From Streptomyces sp. L-9-10 (lineage in GTDB: Bacteria; Actinomycetota; Actinomycetes; Streptomycetales; Streptomycetaceae), in NCBI RefSeq assembly GCF_004151105.1, contig NZ_PHRF01000026.1:186001-250000 (forward strand): a stretch of DNA of 64,000 bases, given 5' to 3'. Both the position numbers and the translations under genes were made by a program. Under the pieces are notes generated by a model. That model worked only from the letters and a program-made list of their open reading frames with translations, had not been told where the DNA came from and made no database searches. Of the stretch, positions 18,796 to 26,998 are shown in pieces. Numbering within the stretch: the stretch's first letter is position 1; every line of letters starts with the position of its first letter.

Positions 18796-19704
18796 ATGAG
18801 CAGGCACCCGCCGCTCCGAGGACGTACCGCCGTCATCACCGGCGCCGCGCGCGGCGTCGGCGAGCAACTCGCCCGGTCCCTGTCCGAACGGGGCGCCCGG
18901 CTGGCGCTCGTCGGCCTGGAGAAGTCCGAACTCGCCCGCGTCGCCGAGTCGTTGACGGGCGAGGCGGACCACTGGCACGCGGATGTCACCGACGCGGCGG
19001 CCATGCTGCGCACGGCACGGCTCGTCGAGGAACGCTTCGGTACGGTCGATGTCGTCGTCGCCAACGCCGGGGTCGCGGTGGGCGGCCTCTTCCGTCACTC
19101 GGAGCCCGACGCGTGGCGCCGCGTCATCGAGGTCAACCTGATCGGCAGCGCGAACACCGCCCGCGCCTTCCTCCCCGCCCTGCTGGATTCCCGCGGCTAC
19201 TACCTCCAGGTCGCCTCGCTCGCGGCCCTCGCCCCCGCGCCGATGATGACGGCCTACTGCGCGTCGAAGGCGGGGGTGGAGTCCTTCGCGCACACCCTCC
19301 GCACCGAGCTGGCGCACCACGGGGTGGGGGTCGGCGTCGGTTATCTCACCTGGACCGACACCGACATGGTCCGGGGCGCCGACCAGGACTCCACGCTCCG
19401 CGAGCTGCGCTCCCGTATGCGCTGGCCCGCCAACCGCACCTACCCGCTGGCCCCTGCCGTGGACCGCCTCGCCACCGGCATCGAACGCCGCGCCCGCCAC
19501 ATCTACGCCCAGCCCTGGCTCCGCGCGGCCCAGCTCGTCCGCGCGGCCCTCCCGTCCGCCGCGACGCACCGTGCCCGCCGCGCCCTGCCCGCCCTGGAGC
19601 CCGCCTCGGCGGCGATCCCCCCCACCCTCCTGGGCGCGGGCGGAACCGCCAACGACCCATGTTCGCGTCCGTCGGAACACCCCCGCTTGCGCGGGGAGCA
19701 CTAG
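18796..19704 (+). CDS. SDR family oxidoreductase ending in the CRISPR array
   Basis: This 302-residue SDR has a TGAARGVG cofactor motif near residue 14, an NAG motif, and a catalytic YCASK with an upstream Ser in 'QVASLAAL'. It could serve as the ketoreductase of the neighbouring condensing-enzyme cluster. The core ends near residue 250, and a tail of about 50 residues follows. The last ten residues ('SEHPRLRGEH') are a translation of the first CRISPR repeat, and the stop TAG (19702-19704) lies at the first bases of spacer 1. The ATG at 18796 follows GGAGG. Membership of the lipid cluster is inferred from position and strand only. Confidence 0.85.
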   Translation: MSRHPPLRGRTAVITGAARGVGEQLARSLSERGARLALVGLEKSELARVAESLTGEADHWHADVTDAAAMLRTARLVEERFGTVDVVVANAGVAVGGLFRHSEPDAWRRVIEVNLIGSANTARAFLPALLDSRGYYLQVASLAALAPAPMMTAYCASKAGVESFAHTLRTELAHHGVGVGVGYLTWTDTDMVRGADQDSTLRELRSRMRWPANRTYPLAPAVDRLATGIERRARHIYAQPWLRAAQLVRAALPSAATHRARRALPALEPASAAIPPTLLGAGGTANDPCSRPSEHPRLRGEH

Positions 19705-19945
19705 ACGGTCGAGGTCCCGTAATCCTGGCCCATCGGAACACCCCCGCCTGCGCGGGGAGCACGACGGCGCCGCCTCATGCAGATCACGCTACGAAGGAAC
19801 ACCCCCGCCTGCGCGGGGAGCACTGCGCAGCGGCCTTCCGGATGTCGCCGATGTACGGAACACCCCCGCCTGCGCGGGGAGCACGCCCAGACGGAGACCG
19901 CGCCGCCGGCCCAGGGCGGAACACCCCCGCCTGCGCGGGGAGCAC
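19674..19945 (-). CRISPR. type I-E CRISPR array, 5 repeats and 4 spacers
   Basis: Five 28-nt repeats lie at 19674-19701, 19735-19762, 19796-19823, 19857-19884 and 19918-19945, each beginning GGAACACCCCCGC and ending GCGCGGGGAGCAC on the plus strand. Four spacers of exactly 33 nt separate them. The reverse complement (GTGCTCCCCGCGC...) matches the type I-E repeat of actinobacteria, so the array is probably transcribed on the minus strand. Only the leftmost repeat has a substitution (C to T at 19687), as expected for the trailer end, which puts the leader to the right of 19945. No cas gene is present in this window. Confidence 0.95.
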
Positions 19946-20331
19946 CCTTCTCGACCTGCGGCGTTAGGCGGGCTTTGTCGTTGCTTGACCATTGCTCGTC
20001 CTCACGCCTTCATGGTGTCAGAGGCATGTGGTCGGTGGGGCTGCCTTGTCGTCGTAGCTGGACCGAATGCCCATCGGGTCGCTCGACAAGCCGGCCTGCC
20101 AACCCGGCCCGCGCGGAGCCGAAGCCCCCGTCCTGGCGAGGGTCCCCCCGCGCCTCCGCCGCACGTTGTGTGTGTCATGCATGTATGTATGTCCGGGAAT
20201 GTCCGGTTCATCCGGCGGAAGCCGCGTGTTCGAAATATGATGGAGGTGAGGCTTGAGCGAGAGCCCCTCTGTACTCCGTTGCGAGGAACAACTCACAGCG
20301 GTCCACCAACGGACGTACCTCGGAGCGGTGC
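19946..20331. other. non-coding region: presumed CRISPR leader and promoter region
   Basis: This 386-bp stretch between the array and the phosphatase gene has no convincing gene. The first 70 bp or so (19960-20025) are less GC-rich ('ctttgtcgttgcttgacc') and are the likely leader for minus-strand transcription of the array. Small frames here (for example at 20018-20386 minus) lack codon bias. The right part presumably holds the promoter of the gene at 20332. Confidence 0.5.
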
Positions 20332-21210
20332 ATGACCCGGCGTCGTCCCGTCCGGTCGGCGAGCGCCGACGACCTGCTGACCACACTCGGCCGGCTCACC
20401 GCCCAGGCGCGGCGGCGGGTGGAGTTGCAGCATGCCCGGGTGGAGCTGGCGGAGGCCCTGCAACGTGCGATGCTGCCGCCTTTCCTGCCCGCCGTACCGG
20501 GGCTGCGGACCGCCGCCAGGTACGCGCCCGCGCGGGACGGTCTCGATATCGGCGGCGACTGGTACGACGGGTTCGTGCTGCCCGACGGCGCGCTCGCGTT
20601 CTGTGTCGGTGACGTCCAGGGGCACGATGTCGAGGCGGCCGTGATCATGGGGCAGGTGCGTATCGGTCTGCGGGCGGTCGCCGCGGCGGCCGGTGACCCC
20701 GGGCAGGTGCTGAGCCGGGCCAACGATCTGATGCTGTCGGTGGACTCCACCCTCTTCGCGACCTGCACGTTCCTCCGTTTCGACCCCGTCACCCGGGTGC
20801 TGGAGAGCGCCCGCGCCGGCCATGTGGCCTCGGTGTGGGCCGCGGCGGACGGCAGCTCGGGTGTCGACGAGGACCCGGGCGGTCTGCCGCTGGGCATCCT
20901 GCCGGGGGAGACGTATCCGGTGATCCGCCGCCGTCTGACGGACACCGGGGCGTTCGTGCTGGTCACGGACGGCGTGGTCGAGGGGCCGTCCTTTCCGGTC
21001 GAGAACGGTCTGGGGCGGGTGGCCCGGCTGACCGCCGAGGCGGTCCTGGCCGCCGAGGACGCCCGTACCGGGGTGGACCCCGGCGAGCTGGCCGCCGAGG
21101 TGCTGAAGGTGGCCGAGCTGACAGGTCACTCGGACGACGCCGCCGTGCTCGTCCTCTGCCATGACTCCGTACCGGACGGCCCCGTCGGCGCCTACCCTTC
21201 GTGCCGCTGA
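20332..21210 (+). CDS. SpoIIE-type PP2C serine/threonine phosphatase
   Basis: This 292-residue cytosolic protein has a short helical N-terminus ('RVELQHARVELAEALQRAMLPP', the typical linker before SpoIIE domains) followed by the phosphatase core. The metal-binding Asp motifs are 'GGDWYDGF' (about residues 74-81), 'GDVQGHDVEAA', 'VTDGVVE' and 'SDDAAVLVL'. In Streptomyces such phosphatases act in partner-switching with anti-sigma-factor antagonists. No sensory domain is attached, but the next gene encodes a stand-alone MASE1 sensor. ATG 20332 follows GGAGCGG. Confidence 0.93.
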   Translation: MTRRRPVRSASADDLLTTLGRLTAQARRRVELQHARVELAEALQRAMLPPFLPAVPGLRTAARYAPARDGLDIGGDWYDGFVLPDGALAFCVGDVQGHDVEAAVIMGQVRIGLRAVAAAAGDPGQVLSRANDLMLSVDSTLFATCTFLRFDPVTRVLESARAGHVASVWAAADGSSGVDEDPGGLPLGILPGETYPVIRRRLTDTGAFVLVTDGVVEGPSFPVENGLGRVARLTAEAVLAAEDARTGVDPGELAAEVLKVAELTGHSDDAAVLVLCHDSVPDGPVGAYPSCR

Positions 21211-21303
21211 CCCGGAAGTCCGGCGTCCGCGCGTACGGCCCGGGGTGACGCGAGCCCTCCGGCAGTGCGTGTCACGGCGTACCCGGGCGGCGGGCGTTGT
21301 CTG

Positions 21304-22311
21304 ATGGCTCATGTGGTGCGTACCGAGGAAGTCCAACGTCTGTCCCTGGCGGCTCTCCGGATTCTCGGCGTCGCCCTCGCCTACTACGGGGTCGCACAGC
21401 TCGGTCTGCTGAAGCAGCTGGTGATCGAGGGCGCGGTCGTGACGGCTCTCTGGCCGTCCACGGGCATCGCGCTGGCCGGGCTGCTCTTCCTCGGCCTCGG
21501 CGTCTGGCCGGGAATCACGCTCGGCGCCCTCTTCACCGTCGTGACGCTCGGTTCCGTCCACCTCTTCGACATCGGGATCATCGCGGCCAGCACCCTCGCC
21601 CCCGTCTGTGCCTGTCTGATGCTCCGGCGCGTGGGCTTCCGTATGGAGCTGGACCGGCTGCGGGACGGGGTCGCCCTGGTGTTCCTCGGGGCCCTGGCCG
21701 GGATGCTGATCAGCGCGACGCTGGGCGTGTGGATGCTGGTGCTCGGCGGCAAGCTGCGGCTGTCGGGATTCTGGCCGACCTGGTCGGCGTGGTGGGTGGG
21801 TGACGCCATGGGCGTGCTCGTGGTCACGCCGGTGCTGCTGATGCTCCGCAGGGCCCGGCGCCCGCGGGCCAGGGACTTCCGCCGCTGGCCCGAGGCGGTG
21901 GCCCTGCTGATCACCGCCCTAGTCGTGACGCCGCTGGCCACGATGAGCAGCCTCTCGCTGCTCTTCCTCGTCTTCCCGGTGCTGATCTGGGCCGCGCTGC
22001 GCTTCCAGCTTCCCGGGAGCGCGCCGTACGCGCTGTTCGTGACCGTACTGGCGATCTCGGAGGCGACCGACCTCGTCGGGGCCTTCGCCCACCACAACCT
22101 CATTCAGCGGATGGTCAGCCTCCAGGCCCTCAACGGGTCCGTCGCGCTGACCTCGCTGCTGCTGGCGGCGATCGTCACCGAGCAGCGGAACGTCCGGCTG
22201 AAGATCGAGGAGGCGTGTGTGGAGCTGGCCGATCTGGTGGCGCACCTCAGCCCGGCGGAGCCGCCGAAAAGGTGGGGGCCGGACCGTGGGACGAACGCCA
22301 GGGGCGGCTGA
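21304..22311 (+). CDS. MASE1 domain membrane protein
   Basis: This 335-residue protein consists almost entirely of a MASE1 membrane sensory domain with about eight to ten helices ('ALWPSTGIALAGLLFLG', 'WWVGDAMGVLVVTPVLL', both typical MASE1 signatures). MASE1 is normally fused to GGDEF, kinase or PP2C outputs. Here only about 45 cytoplasmic residues follow the last helix. It starts 93 bp after the PP2C phosphatase gene on the same strand, suggesting a split sensor-output pair. ATG 21304 is favoured; an upstream GTG at 21265 is possible. Confidence 0.88.
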   Translation: MAHVVRTEEVQRLSLAALRILGVALAYYGVAQLGLLKQLVIEGAVVTALWPSTGIALAGLLFLGLGVWPGITLGALFTVVTLGSVHLFDIGIIAASTLAPVCACLMLRRVGFRMELDRLRDGVALVFLGALAGMLISATLGVWMLVLGGKLRLSGFWPTWSAWWVGDAMGVLVVTPVLLMLRRARRPRARDFRRWPEAVALLITALVVTPLATMSSLSLLFLVFPVLIWAALRFQLPGSAPYALFVTVLAISEATDLVGAFAHHNLIQRMVSLQALNGSVALTSLLLAAIVTEQRNVRLKIEEACVELADLVAHLSPAEPPKRWGPDRGTNARGG

Positions 22312-22459
22312 CCCCGCCGGCTCCTGCCCCTGCCCCTGCCCCTGTCGCCCCCGCGACCGCACAGCGCGCGGCGCGCGACGCACGGGCCGACGATCCGGAC
22401 GAAACCCGACGAGCGGGACGAAGCCCAGAGAAGGCCCAGAGAGGTGAGGTGGCGGCACC

Positions 22460-24040
22460 ATGCCCCTGACAGGAGCGATGTTCCTCGGCGCCGAGCGGCG
22501 GACCGGCCGCGGCCCGGTCGTCGCCTCGGTCGATCCCCGTACGGACACCCCGCTGGAGCCCGGCTACGGCTCCGGCACCCCCGAGGACGTCGCCCGCGCC
22601 TGCGAACTGGCCGAGCAGGCGGCCCCCGGCTACCGCGCCACCTCTCCCGAGCGGCGGGCGACCTTCCTGGAGCGGATCGCGGACCGTATCGAGGCGCTCG
22701 GCGAGGAGCTGACCGTCCGGGCCGTCGCCGAGAGCGGCCTCCCCGCGGACCGGGTCACCGGTGAACGGGACCGTACGACGGGGCAGTTGCGGCTCCTCGC
22801 GGCCGAGGTGCGGTACGGCTCCTGGGCGGAGGTACGGATCGACCGGCCGCTGCCGGATCGCGTCCCCGAGCCGCGGCCCGATCTGCGGGAGCGTCATATC
22901 GGCATCGGGCCGGTGGCGGTGTTCGGCGCGAGCGACTTCCCGCTCGGGTTCTCGGTGGCGGGCGGCGACAGCACCGCCGCGCTCGCCGCGGGCTGCCCCG
23001 TGGTGCTCAAGGCGCACAGCGCCCACCTGGGCACCTCGGAACTGGTCGGCTCGGCCGTGGCCGCCGCCGTACGCGAGAGCGAGCTGCCGGAAGGCGTGTT
23101 CTCGCTGCTCTTCGGCTCCGGCGCGGAACTCGGCAGGGCCCTGGTCGCCGACCCCCGGATCCGGGCCGTCGGCTTCACCGGATCGCGGGCGGGCGGCGAG
23201 GCGCTGATGCGTACGGCCGCCGCCCGCCCGGAACCGGTCCCCGTGTACGCCGAGATGAGCAGCGTCAACCCGGTGTTCCTGCTGCCCGGCGCCCTCCGCG
23301 ACCGGTCCGCCGCGCTGGTCGAGGGGTTCGTCGACGCGCTGACGGCGGGGGCCGGGCAGTTCCGCACCCGGCCGGGGCTGCTGGCCGGAGTCAACGGACC
23401 GGAGCTGGCGGAGTTCCTGGCGGCGGCCGGCCGGGAGGTGTCGGCGCGGACCGCGCAGACGGTCCAGACCCGCGCCCTCCACGACGCGTACGAGAGCGCG
23501 GCGGCGGCGCTGACGGCGGTCGAGGACGTACGGGAGATCGCCGCCGGACAGCCGGGCGAGGGCGCCAACACCTGTGCGCCCCGGCTGTTCACGGTCCCGG
23601 CCGAGACGTTCCTGAGCAGGCCGGAACTCCAGGATCAGGCGTTCGGCGCCGCCGCGACCGTCGTGACCTGCCGTGACACGGCCCAACTCACCGAGGTGGC
23701 CCGCGCCTTGCGGGGCCAGCTGACCGCCACGGTCCACCACGGCCCGGGGGACCAGGACACCGCCGCCGCCCTGCTGCCGCTGCTGGAGACCAGGGCGGGC
23801 CGCGTGCTCTATGCCGGCTGGCCCACGGCGGTCGAGGTCAGCCACGCCATGGTGCACGGCGGTCCGTACCCGGCCACCTCGGACGTCCGCACGACCTCGG
23901 TCGGTACCCTGTCCGTCCGCCGTTTCCTGCGCCCGGTCTGCTACCAGGACGTCCCGGCCGACTTCCTCCCCGCCGACGTGTCCGACGGCAACCCCCGCGA
24001 TCTGCCCCGCCGGCTGGACGGCGCGAGGGAACAGCGCTGA
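22460..24040 (+). CDS. aldehyde dehydrogenase (ketoglutarate semialdehyde type) lacking the catalytic Cys
   Basis: This 526-residue protein aligns by eye with NADP-dependent alpha-ketoglutarate semialdehyde dehydrogenases. It has the 'FGASDFPLGFSVAGGDSTAALAAGCPV' region, the Lys in 'VVLKAHSAH', the glycine motif 'GFTGSRAGG' and the general base E265 in 'AEMSSVNPVF'. The nucleophile motif, normally GQFCTxPG, is here 'GQFRTRPG' with R302 (codon cgc at 23363-23365), one base from tgc. Without the Cys the enzyme should not oxidise aldehydes. Everything else is complete and in frame, so this is either an inactivating mutation or a pseudoenzyme. ATG 22460 follows GAGGTGAGGTGG. Confidence 0.85.
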   Translation: MPLTGAMFLGAERRTGRGPVVASVDPRTDTPLEPGYGSGTPEDVARACELAEQAAPGYRATSPERRATFLERIADRIEALGEELTVRAVAESGLPADRVTGERDRTTGQLRLLAAEVRYGSWAEVRIDRPLPDRVPEPRPDLRERHIGIGPVAVFGASDFPLGFSVAGGDSTAALAAGCPVVLKAHSAHLGTSELVGSAVAAAVRESELPEGVFSLLFGSGAELGRALVADPRIRAVGFTGSRAGGEALMRTAAARPEPVPVYAEMSSVNPVFLLPGALRDRSAALVEGFVDALTAGAGQFRTRPGLLAGVNGPELAEFLAAAGREVSARTAQTVQTRALHDAYESAAAALTAVEDVREIAAGQPGEGANTCAPRLFTVPAETFLSRPELQDQAFGAAATVVTCRDTAQLTEVARALRGQLTATVHHGPGDQDTAAALLPLLETRAGRVLYAGWPTAVEVSHAMVHGGPYPATSDVRTTSVGTLSVRRFLRPVCYQDVPADFLPADVSDGNPRDLPRRLDGAREQR

Positions 24041-24041
24041 G

Positions 24042-24098
24042 CGCTTCTGCCGCAACCGCCGCTTCTGCCGCAACCGCCGCTTCCGCCGCGACCGCCGC
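24042..24098. repeat. 18-bp tandem repeat downstream of the aldehyde dehydrogenase
   Basis: Directly after the stop at 24040 three copies of an 18-bp unit ('cgcttctgccgcaaccgc') lie head to tail; the third has diverged. They occupy the 75-bp space between two convergent genes. No stable hairpin is obvious. Confidence 0.7.
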
Positions 24099-24115
24099 CG
24101 TCCGGGCCCCGACGC

Positions 24116-24961
24116 TCAGTGGTAGACGGGGAACGGCGTGGTCGCGGGGCTGATGAGGGCCGCGTACGGGTCCTCGTGACGGCGATGACGGCCGGACTGG
24201 CCGCTGTCGGAGGGCGGGGTACGGGGGGTGAGCAGCCCGTCGTTGGCCAGGGTCTGTACGCGGAGCAGCAGCGCCCGCAGATCCAGGCCCAGCTCGGCGG
24301 CGACCGTCTGGAGGTCGAGGCCGGACTTCCAGCTCCACAGCAGGACGGAGTCCATGCTGGCCGACCAGACCACGGACTCCTCCACGGCGGGGGTGTGGAA
24401 GACCGTGGGCGCGGCGGCGGCCGTCTGCGCGTCCTGGGGCATCGCGTCCGGCTGCGGGGGCATCTCGGCCCGGGGCTGCGGCAGCTGGACATCCGACACG
24501 GGGAAGGCGTCGGCGGAGGGATCGTGCATCGGCGGGTGTCCCTGTGCCTGCCCCTGCCCTTGCCCCTGCCCCTGTGCCTGTGGCGGGGGCGGCGGTGTCT
24601 GCGGTGGCTCCTGCGGGAACAGCGGTGTCAGCGGCGCGAGCGGTGGTGGCGGTGGCTGCGCTCCGCGGACGAGGAGTTCCTCGGCGACCGACCGGGCGTC
24701 CTCCCTGCCCACCGTGCGCCGCGCGACCCGCACTTCGCGTTCGTTCAGGCCCATCAGATCGGCCACCGCGCCGTCGTTTCCGACCGTCACGGAGAAGGCC
24801 GCGAGCGTCCTGCTCCGCTCGGCCTGCGCCTCGTCCAGCACTGACTGCGCCTGGCGCACACGCTCATCGCTGGCGCAGAACGCTTCGGCCAGGACAGTGT
24901 TCCGCTCCCAGAGTTCACGTGGATCCACGTGCGTAACAACGCCCGTGGCTCGTACAAGCAT
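24116..24961 (-). CDS. hypothetical protein with helical ends and Pro/Gln-rich middle
   Basis: This 281-residue protein is of unrecognised family. Residues 1-98 are charged and helical and contain a possible helix-turn-helix ('VADLMGLNEREVRVARRTVG', as in DUF-type streptomycete regulators). Residues 100-145 are low complexity (runs of Pro, then a Gly-Gln repeat encoded by 'ctgcccctgccc' units). A C-terminal block 'WSASMDSVLLWSWKSGLDLQTVAAELG' continues 'ALLLRVQTLANDGLL' and also looks like a small winged or HTH module. A DNA-binding role is possible but unproven. Start ATG 24961, with an A+T-rich presumed promoter at 24965-25020. Confidence 0.7.
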   Translation of the reverse strand: MLVRATGVVTHVDPRELWERNTVLAEAFCASDERVRQAQSVLDEAQAERSRTLAAFSVTVGNDGAVADLMGLNEREVRVARRTVGREDARSVAEELLVRGAQPPPPPLAPLTPLFPQEPPQTPPPPPQAQGQGQGQGQAQGHPPMHDPSADAFPVSDVQLPQPRAEMPPQPDAMPQDAQTAAAAPTVFHTPAVEESVVWSASMDSVLLWSWKSGLDLQTVAAELGLDLRALLLRVQTLANDGLLTPRTPPSDSGQSGRHRRHEDPYAALISPATTPFPVYH

Positions 24962-25065
24962 GGACTATGTGTTCAATTGCACCCAAAAGGCCTAAAGATA
25001 GAATAAGGGCCAGTTGGATCAGATCTTTCATGGAGATGTCATGGGATGACAATCTCCGGCGGCGA

Positions 25066-26346
25066 CTACGTCGGCGATTCCGTCGGCGATTCCGTCGGCG
25101 ATTCAGCGGCGGCTCCGGTCGACAGCCTGGCGGCGCGCGTCCGCAGATACCGCGCCTCGGGCACGCTGAGCGTACGCCCGGCGGCCAGCCGGTAGGCGGC
25201 ACGCGCGCCGTCGATGTCCCCCGCCTTTTCCAGCAGATGCGCGCGTACGGCGTCGAGCCGGTGATGGCCCGCCAACCGGTCCTCCAGTACGGCGACCTCG
25301 GCCAGCCCCGCCCGGGGGCCGTGCACCATCGCGACGGCCACGGCCCTGCCGAGTTCGGCCATGGGCTCGGGCGTGCGGCGCACCAGAATGTCGTACAGGG
25401 CCAGGATCTGCGGCCAGTCGGTGTCCTCGGCGCGGGCCGCCTCGTCATGGAGCGCGGCGATCGCGGACTGCACCTGGTAGGGGCCGGCCGGGCCCTGGGA
25501 CAGCGCCTCCGTCACCAGCGCGGTGCCTTCCGCGATCGCCTTCCCGTCCCAGAGGGAACGGTCCTGCTCGTCCAGCGGGATCAGTTCGCCCTCAGGACCC
25601 GTACGCGCCGCGCTCCGGGCGTCGGTGAGCAGCATCAGCGCGAGCAGCCCGGTCACCGCGCCCTCCCGGGGCAGCAGCCGGCGTACGGCCCGGGTCAGCC
25701 GGATCGCCTCACGGGCGAGATCGGCGCGGTGCAGATCGCTGCCGGAGGTCGCCGTATACCCCTCGTTGAAGATCAGATAGAGCACCTGGAGCACGGGCGC
25801 GAGCCGTTGGTCCCGGTCTTCGGGCCCCGGCTGCCGGAAAGGCACCCCCTTGATCCGCCGCTTGGCCCTGCTGATCCGCTGCGCCATCGTCGCCTCGGGC
25901 ACCAGATGGGCGCGGGCGATCTCGGCCGTGGTCAGACCGCCGACGGCGCGCAGCGTGAGGGCGATCTGCGCGGCCGGGGCCAGTTCGGGGTGGCAGCAGA
26001 GGAAGAGCAGGGTGAGGGTGTCGTCCTGGGACGGCGCGCGGCTCTCACCGGGCGGCGGCGCCGTGAACGCGTCGCGCGGTGCGAGCGCCGCGGCCGTCTC
26101 CTCGCGCAGACGCCGTGCCTCGTCGGCGCGCAGCTGGTCCACGAGCCGCCGGGAGGCGACCTTGATCAGCCAGCCGCGCGGGTTGGCGGGCACCTCTGTC
26201 TCCGGCCACTGCCGCGCCGCCGCGAGCAGCGCCTCCTGTACGGAGTCCTCGGCCGCGCCGAAGTGTCCGTACCGGCGTACCAGCGCGCCGAGGACCTGCG
26301 GCGCGTGCAGCCGCAGCAGGTCCTCGATCTCCGTTCCGGGCCTCAT
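25066..26346 (-). CDS. ECF sigma factor, ECF42-type with long C-terminal extension
   Basis: This 426-residue protein has sigma region 2 at about residues 8-75 ('AEDSVQEALLAAARQW', 'NPRGWLIKVASRRLVDQL') and region 4 at about 115-170 ('GLTTAEIARAHLVPEATMAQRISRAK'). The long C-terminal domain (DUF6596 then TPR-like helices, 'LIFNEGYTAT...', 'ALYDILVRRTPEPMAELGRAVAV') is characteristic of group ECF42. These factors lack an anti-sigma factor and are encoded with DGPF proteins, as here (gap 10 bp). The last 12 residues are three 'ESPT' repeats encoded by a 12-bp tandem repeat (cggcgattccgt, about 25069-25105). Confidence 0.92.
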   Translation of the reverse strand: MRPGTEIEDLLRLHAPQVLGALVRRYGHFGAAEDSVQEALLAAARQWPETEVPANPRGWLIKVASRRLVDQLRADEARRLREETAAALAPRDAFTAPPPGESRAPSQDDTLTLLFLCCHPELAPAAQIALTLRAVGGLTTAEIARAHLVPEATMAQRISRAKRRIKGVPFRQPGPEDRDQRLAPVLQVLYLIFNEGYTATSGSDLHRADLAREAIRLTRAVRRLLPREGAVTGLLALMLLTDARSAARTGPEGELIPLDEQDRSLWDGKAIAEGTALVTEALSQGPAGPYQVQSAIAALHDEAARAEDTDWPQILALYDILVRRTPEPMAELGRAVAVAMVHGPRAGLAEVAVLEDRLAGHHRLDAVRAHLLEKAGDIDGARAAYRLAAGRTLSVPEARYLRTRAARLSTGAAAESPTESPTESPT

Positions 26347-26356
26347 GCCGTACGTC

Positions 26357-26773
26357 TCACACGTCGCCCCCGCCCATGTCCGGGATGGGCCGGATGATCA
26401 CGGGGTAGACCGGGGAGCCCTCGGGCGCCGGGCACCGCAGGAAGCGCTCGGCGATCTCCGTCACGCGCTCCAGGCTCTCGCAGTCCAGTACCCAGTAGCC
26501 GGCGAGCAGTTCCTTGGTCTCGCCGTACGGGCCGTCCGTGATCACGGACCGGCCGTCGTCGCCGACTCCGACGACGCGCGTGGCGGCGGGCTCGGCCAGA
26601 CCGTTCCCGTCCACCATCTCGCCGCTCTCGGCGAGGTCGTTGTTGAGCTCTTCCATGTAGGAGAACATCGCCCGCAGATCGTCCTCGTTCCAGGCCGGGC
26701 TGTGGGCGGACGCCTTGCCGGCCATCGCGTCGTAGTCGGCCTGCGCGCCCTGCACCATCACCAGGTACTTCAT
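26357..26773 (-). CDS. DGPF/YCII-related protein partnered with ECF42
   Basis: This 138-residue ferredoxin-like-fold protein of the YCII-related (DGPF) family has the motif 'DGPYGETKELLAGYWVLDC' at about residues 80-98, giving the family its name (DGPF, here DGPY). DGPF genes are the main known targets of ECF42 sigma factors; their function is unknown. The protein begins 'MKYLVMVQGAQADYDAM', a classic start. It lies upstream of the sigma gene in the same operon, and a candidate ECF42 promoter lies about 60 bp ahead. Confidence 0.92.
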   Translation of the reverse strand: MKYLVMVQGAQADYDAMAGKASAHSPAWNEDDLRAMFSYMEELNNDLAESGEMVDGNGLAEPAATRVVGVGDDGRSVITDGPYGETKELLAGYWVLDCESLERVTEIAERFLRCPAPEGSPVYPVIIRPIPDMGGGDV

Positions 26774-26833
26774 GATGTCGTCTCCTCTGTTCCTCGGTAG
26801 GCCGTCACCCCTTGTGGGCGACTCTCACAGGGG

Positions 26834-26862
26834 ACGTCGGAGCGGGTCGCGCGTTCTCGACA
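26834..26862 (-). promoter_or_regulatory. candidate ECF42 promoter
   Basis: On the minus strand TGTCGA (26862-26857) is followed after 17 bp by CGACGT (26839-26834), about 60 bp before the DGPF start codon at 26773. As I recall it, the motif published for ECF42 in S. venezuelae is TGTCGA at -35 and CGA/TC at -10, so this site would make the operon autoregulated. Confidence 0.6.
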
Positions 26863-26998
26863 GCTCACGGGACGGACTGGCGAAGATTTTTCCGGAATCC
26901 CTCTCACAGCGGAAGTGTTCCGGGGGCGGAGCCGCTCCGGGAGCGGAACCGCCTTGGCGGGGAACCGCTCCCGGCGGGGAAGCACCGGTACCCGGCGG

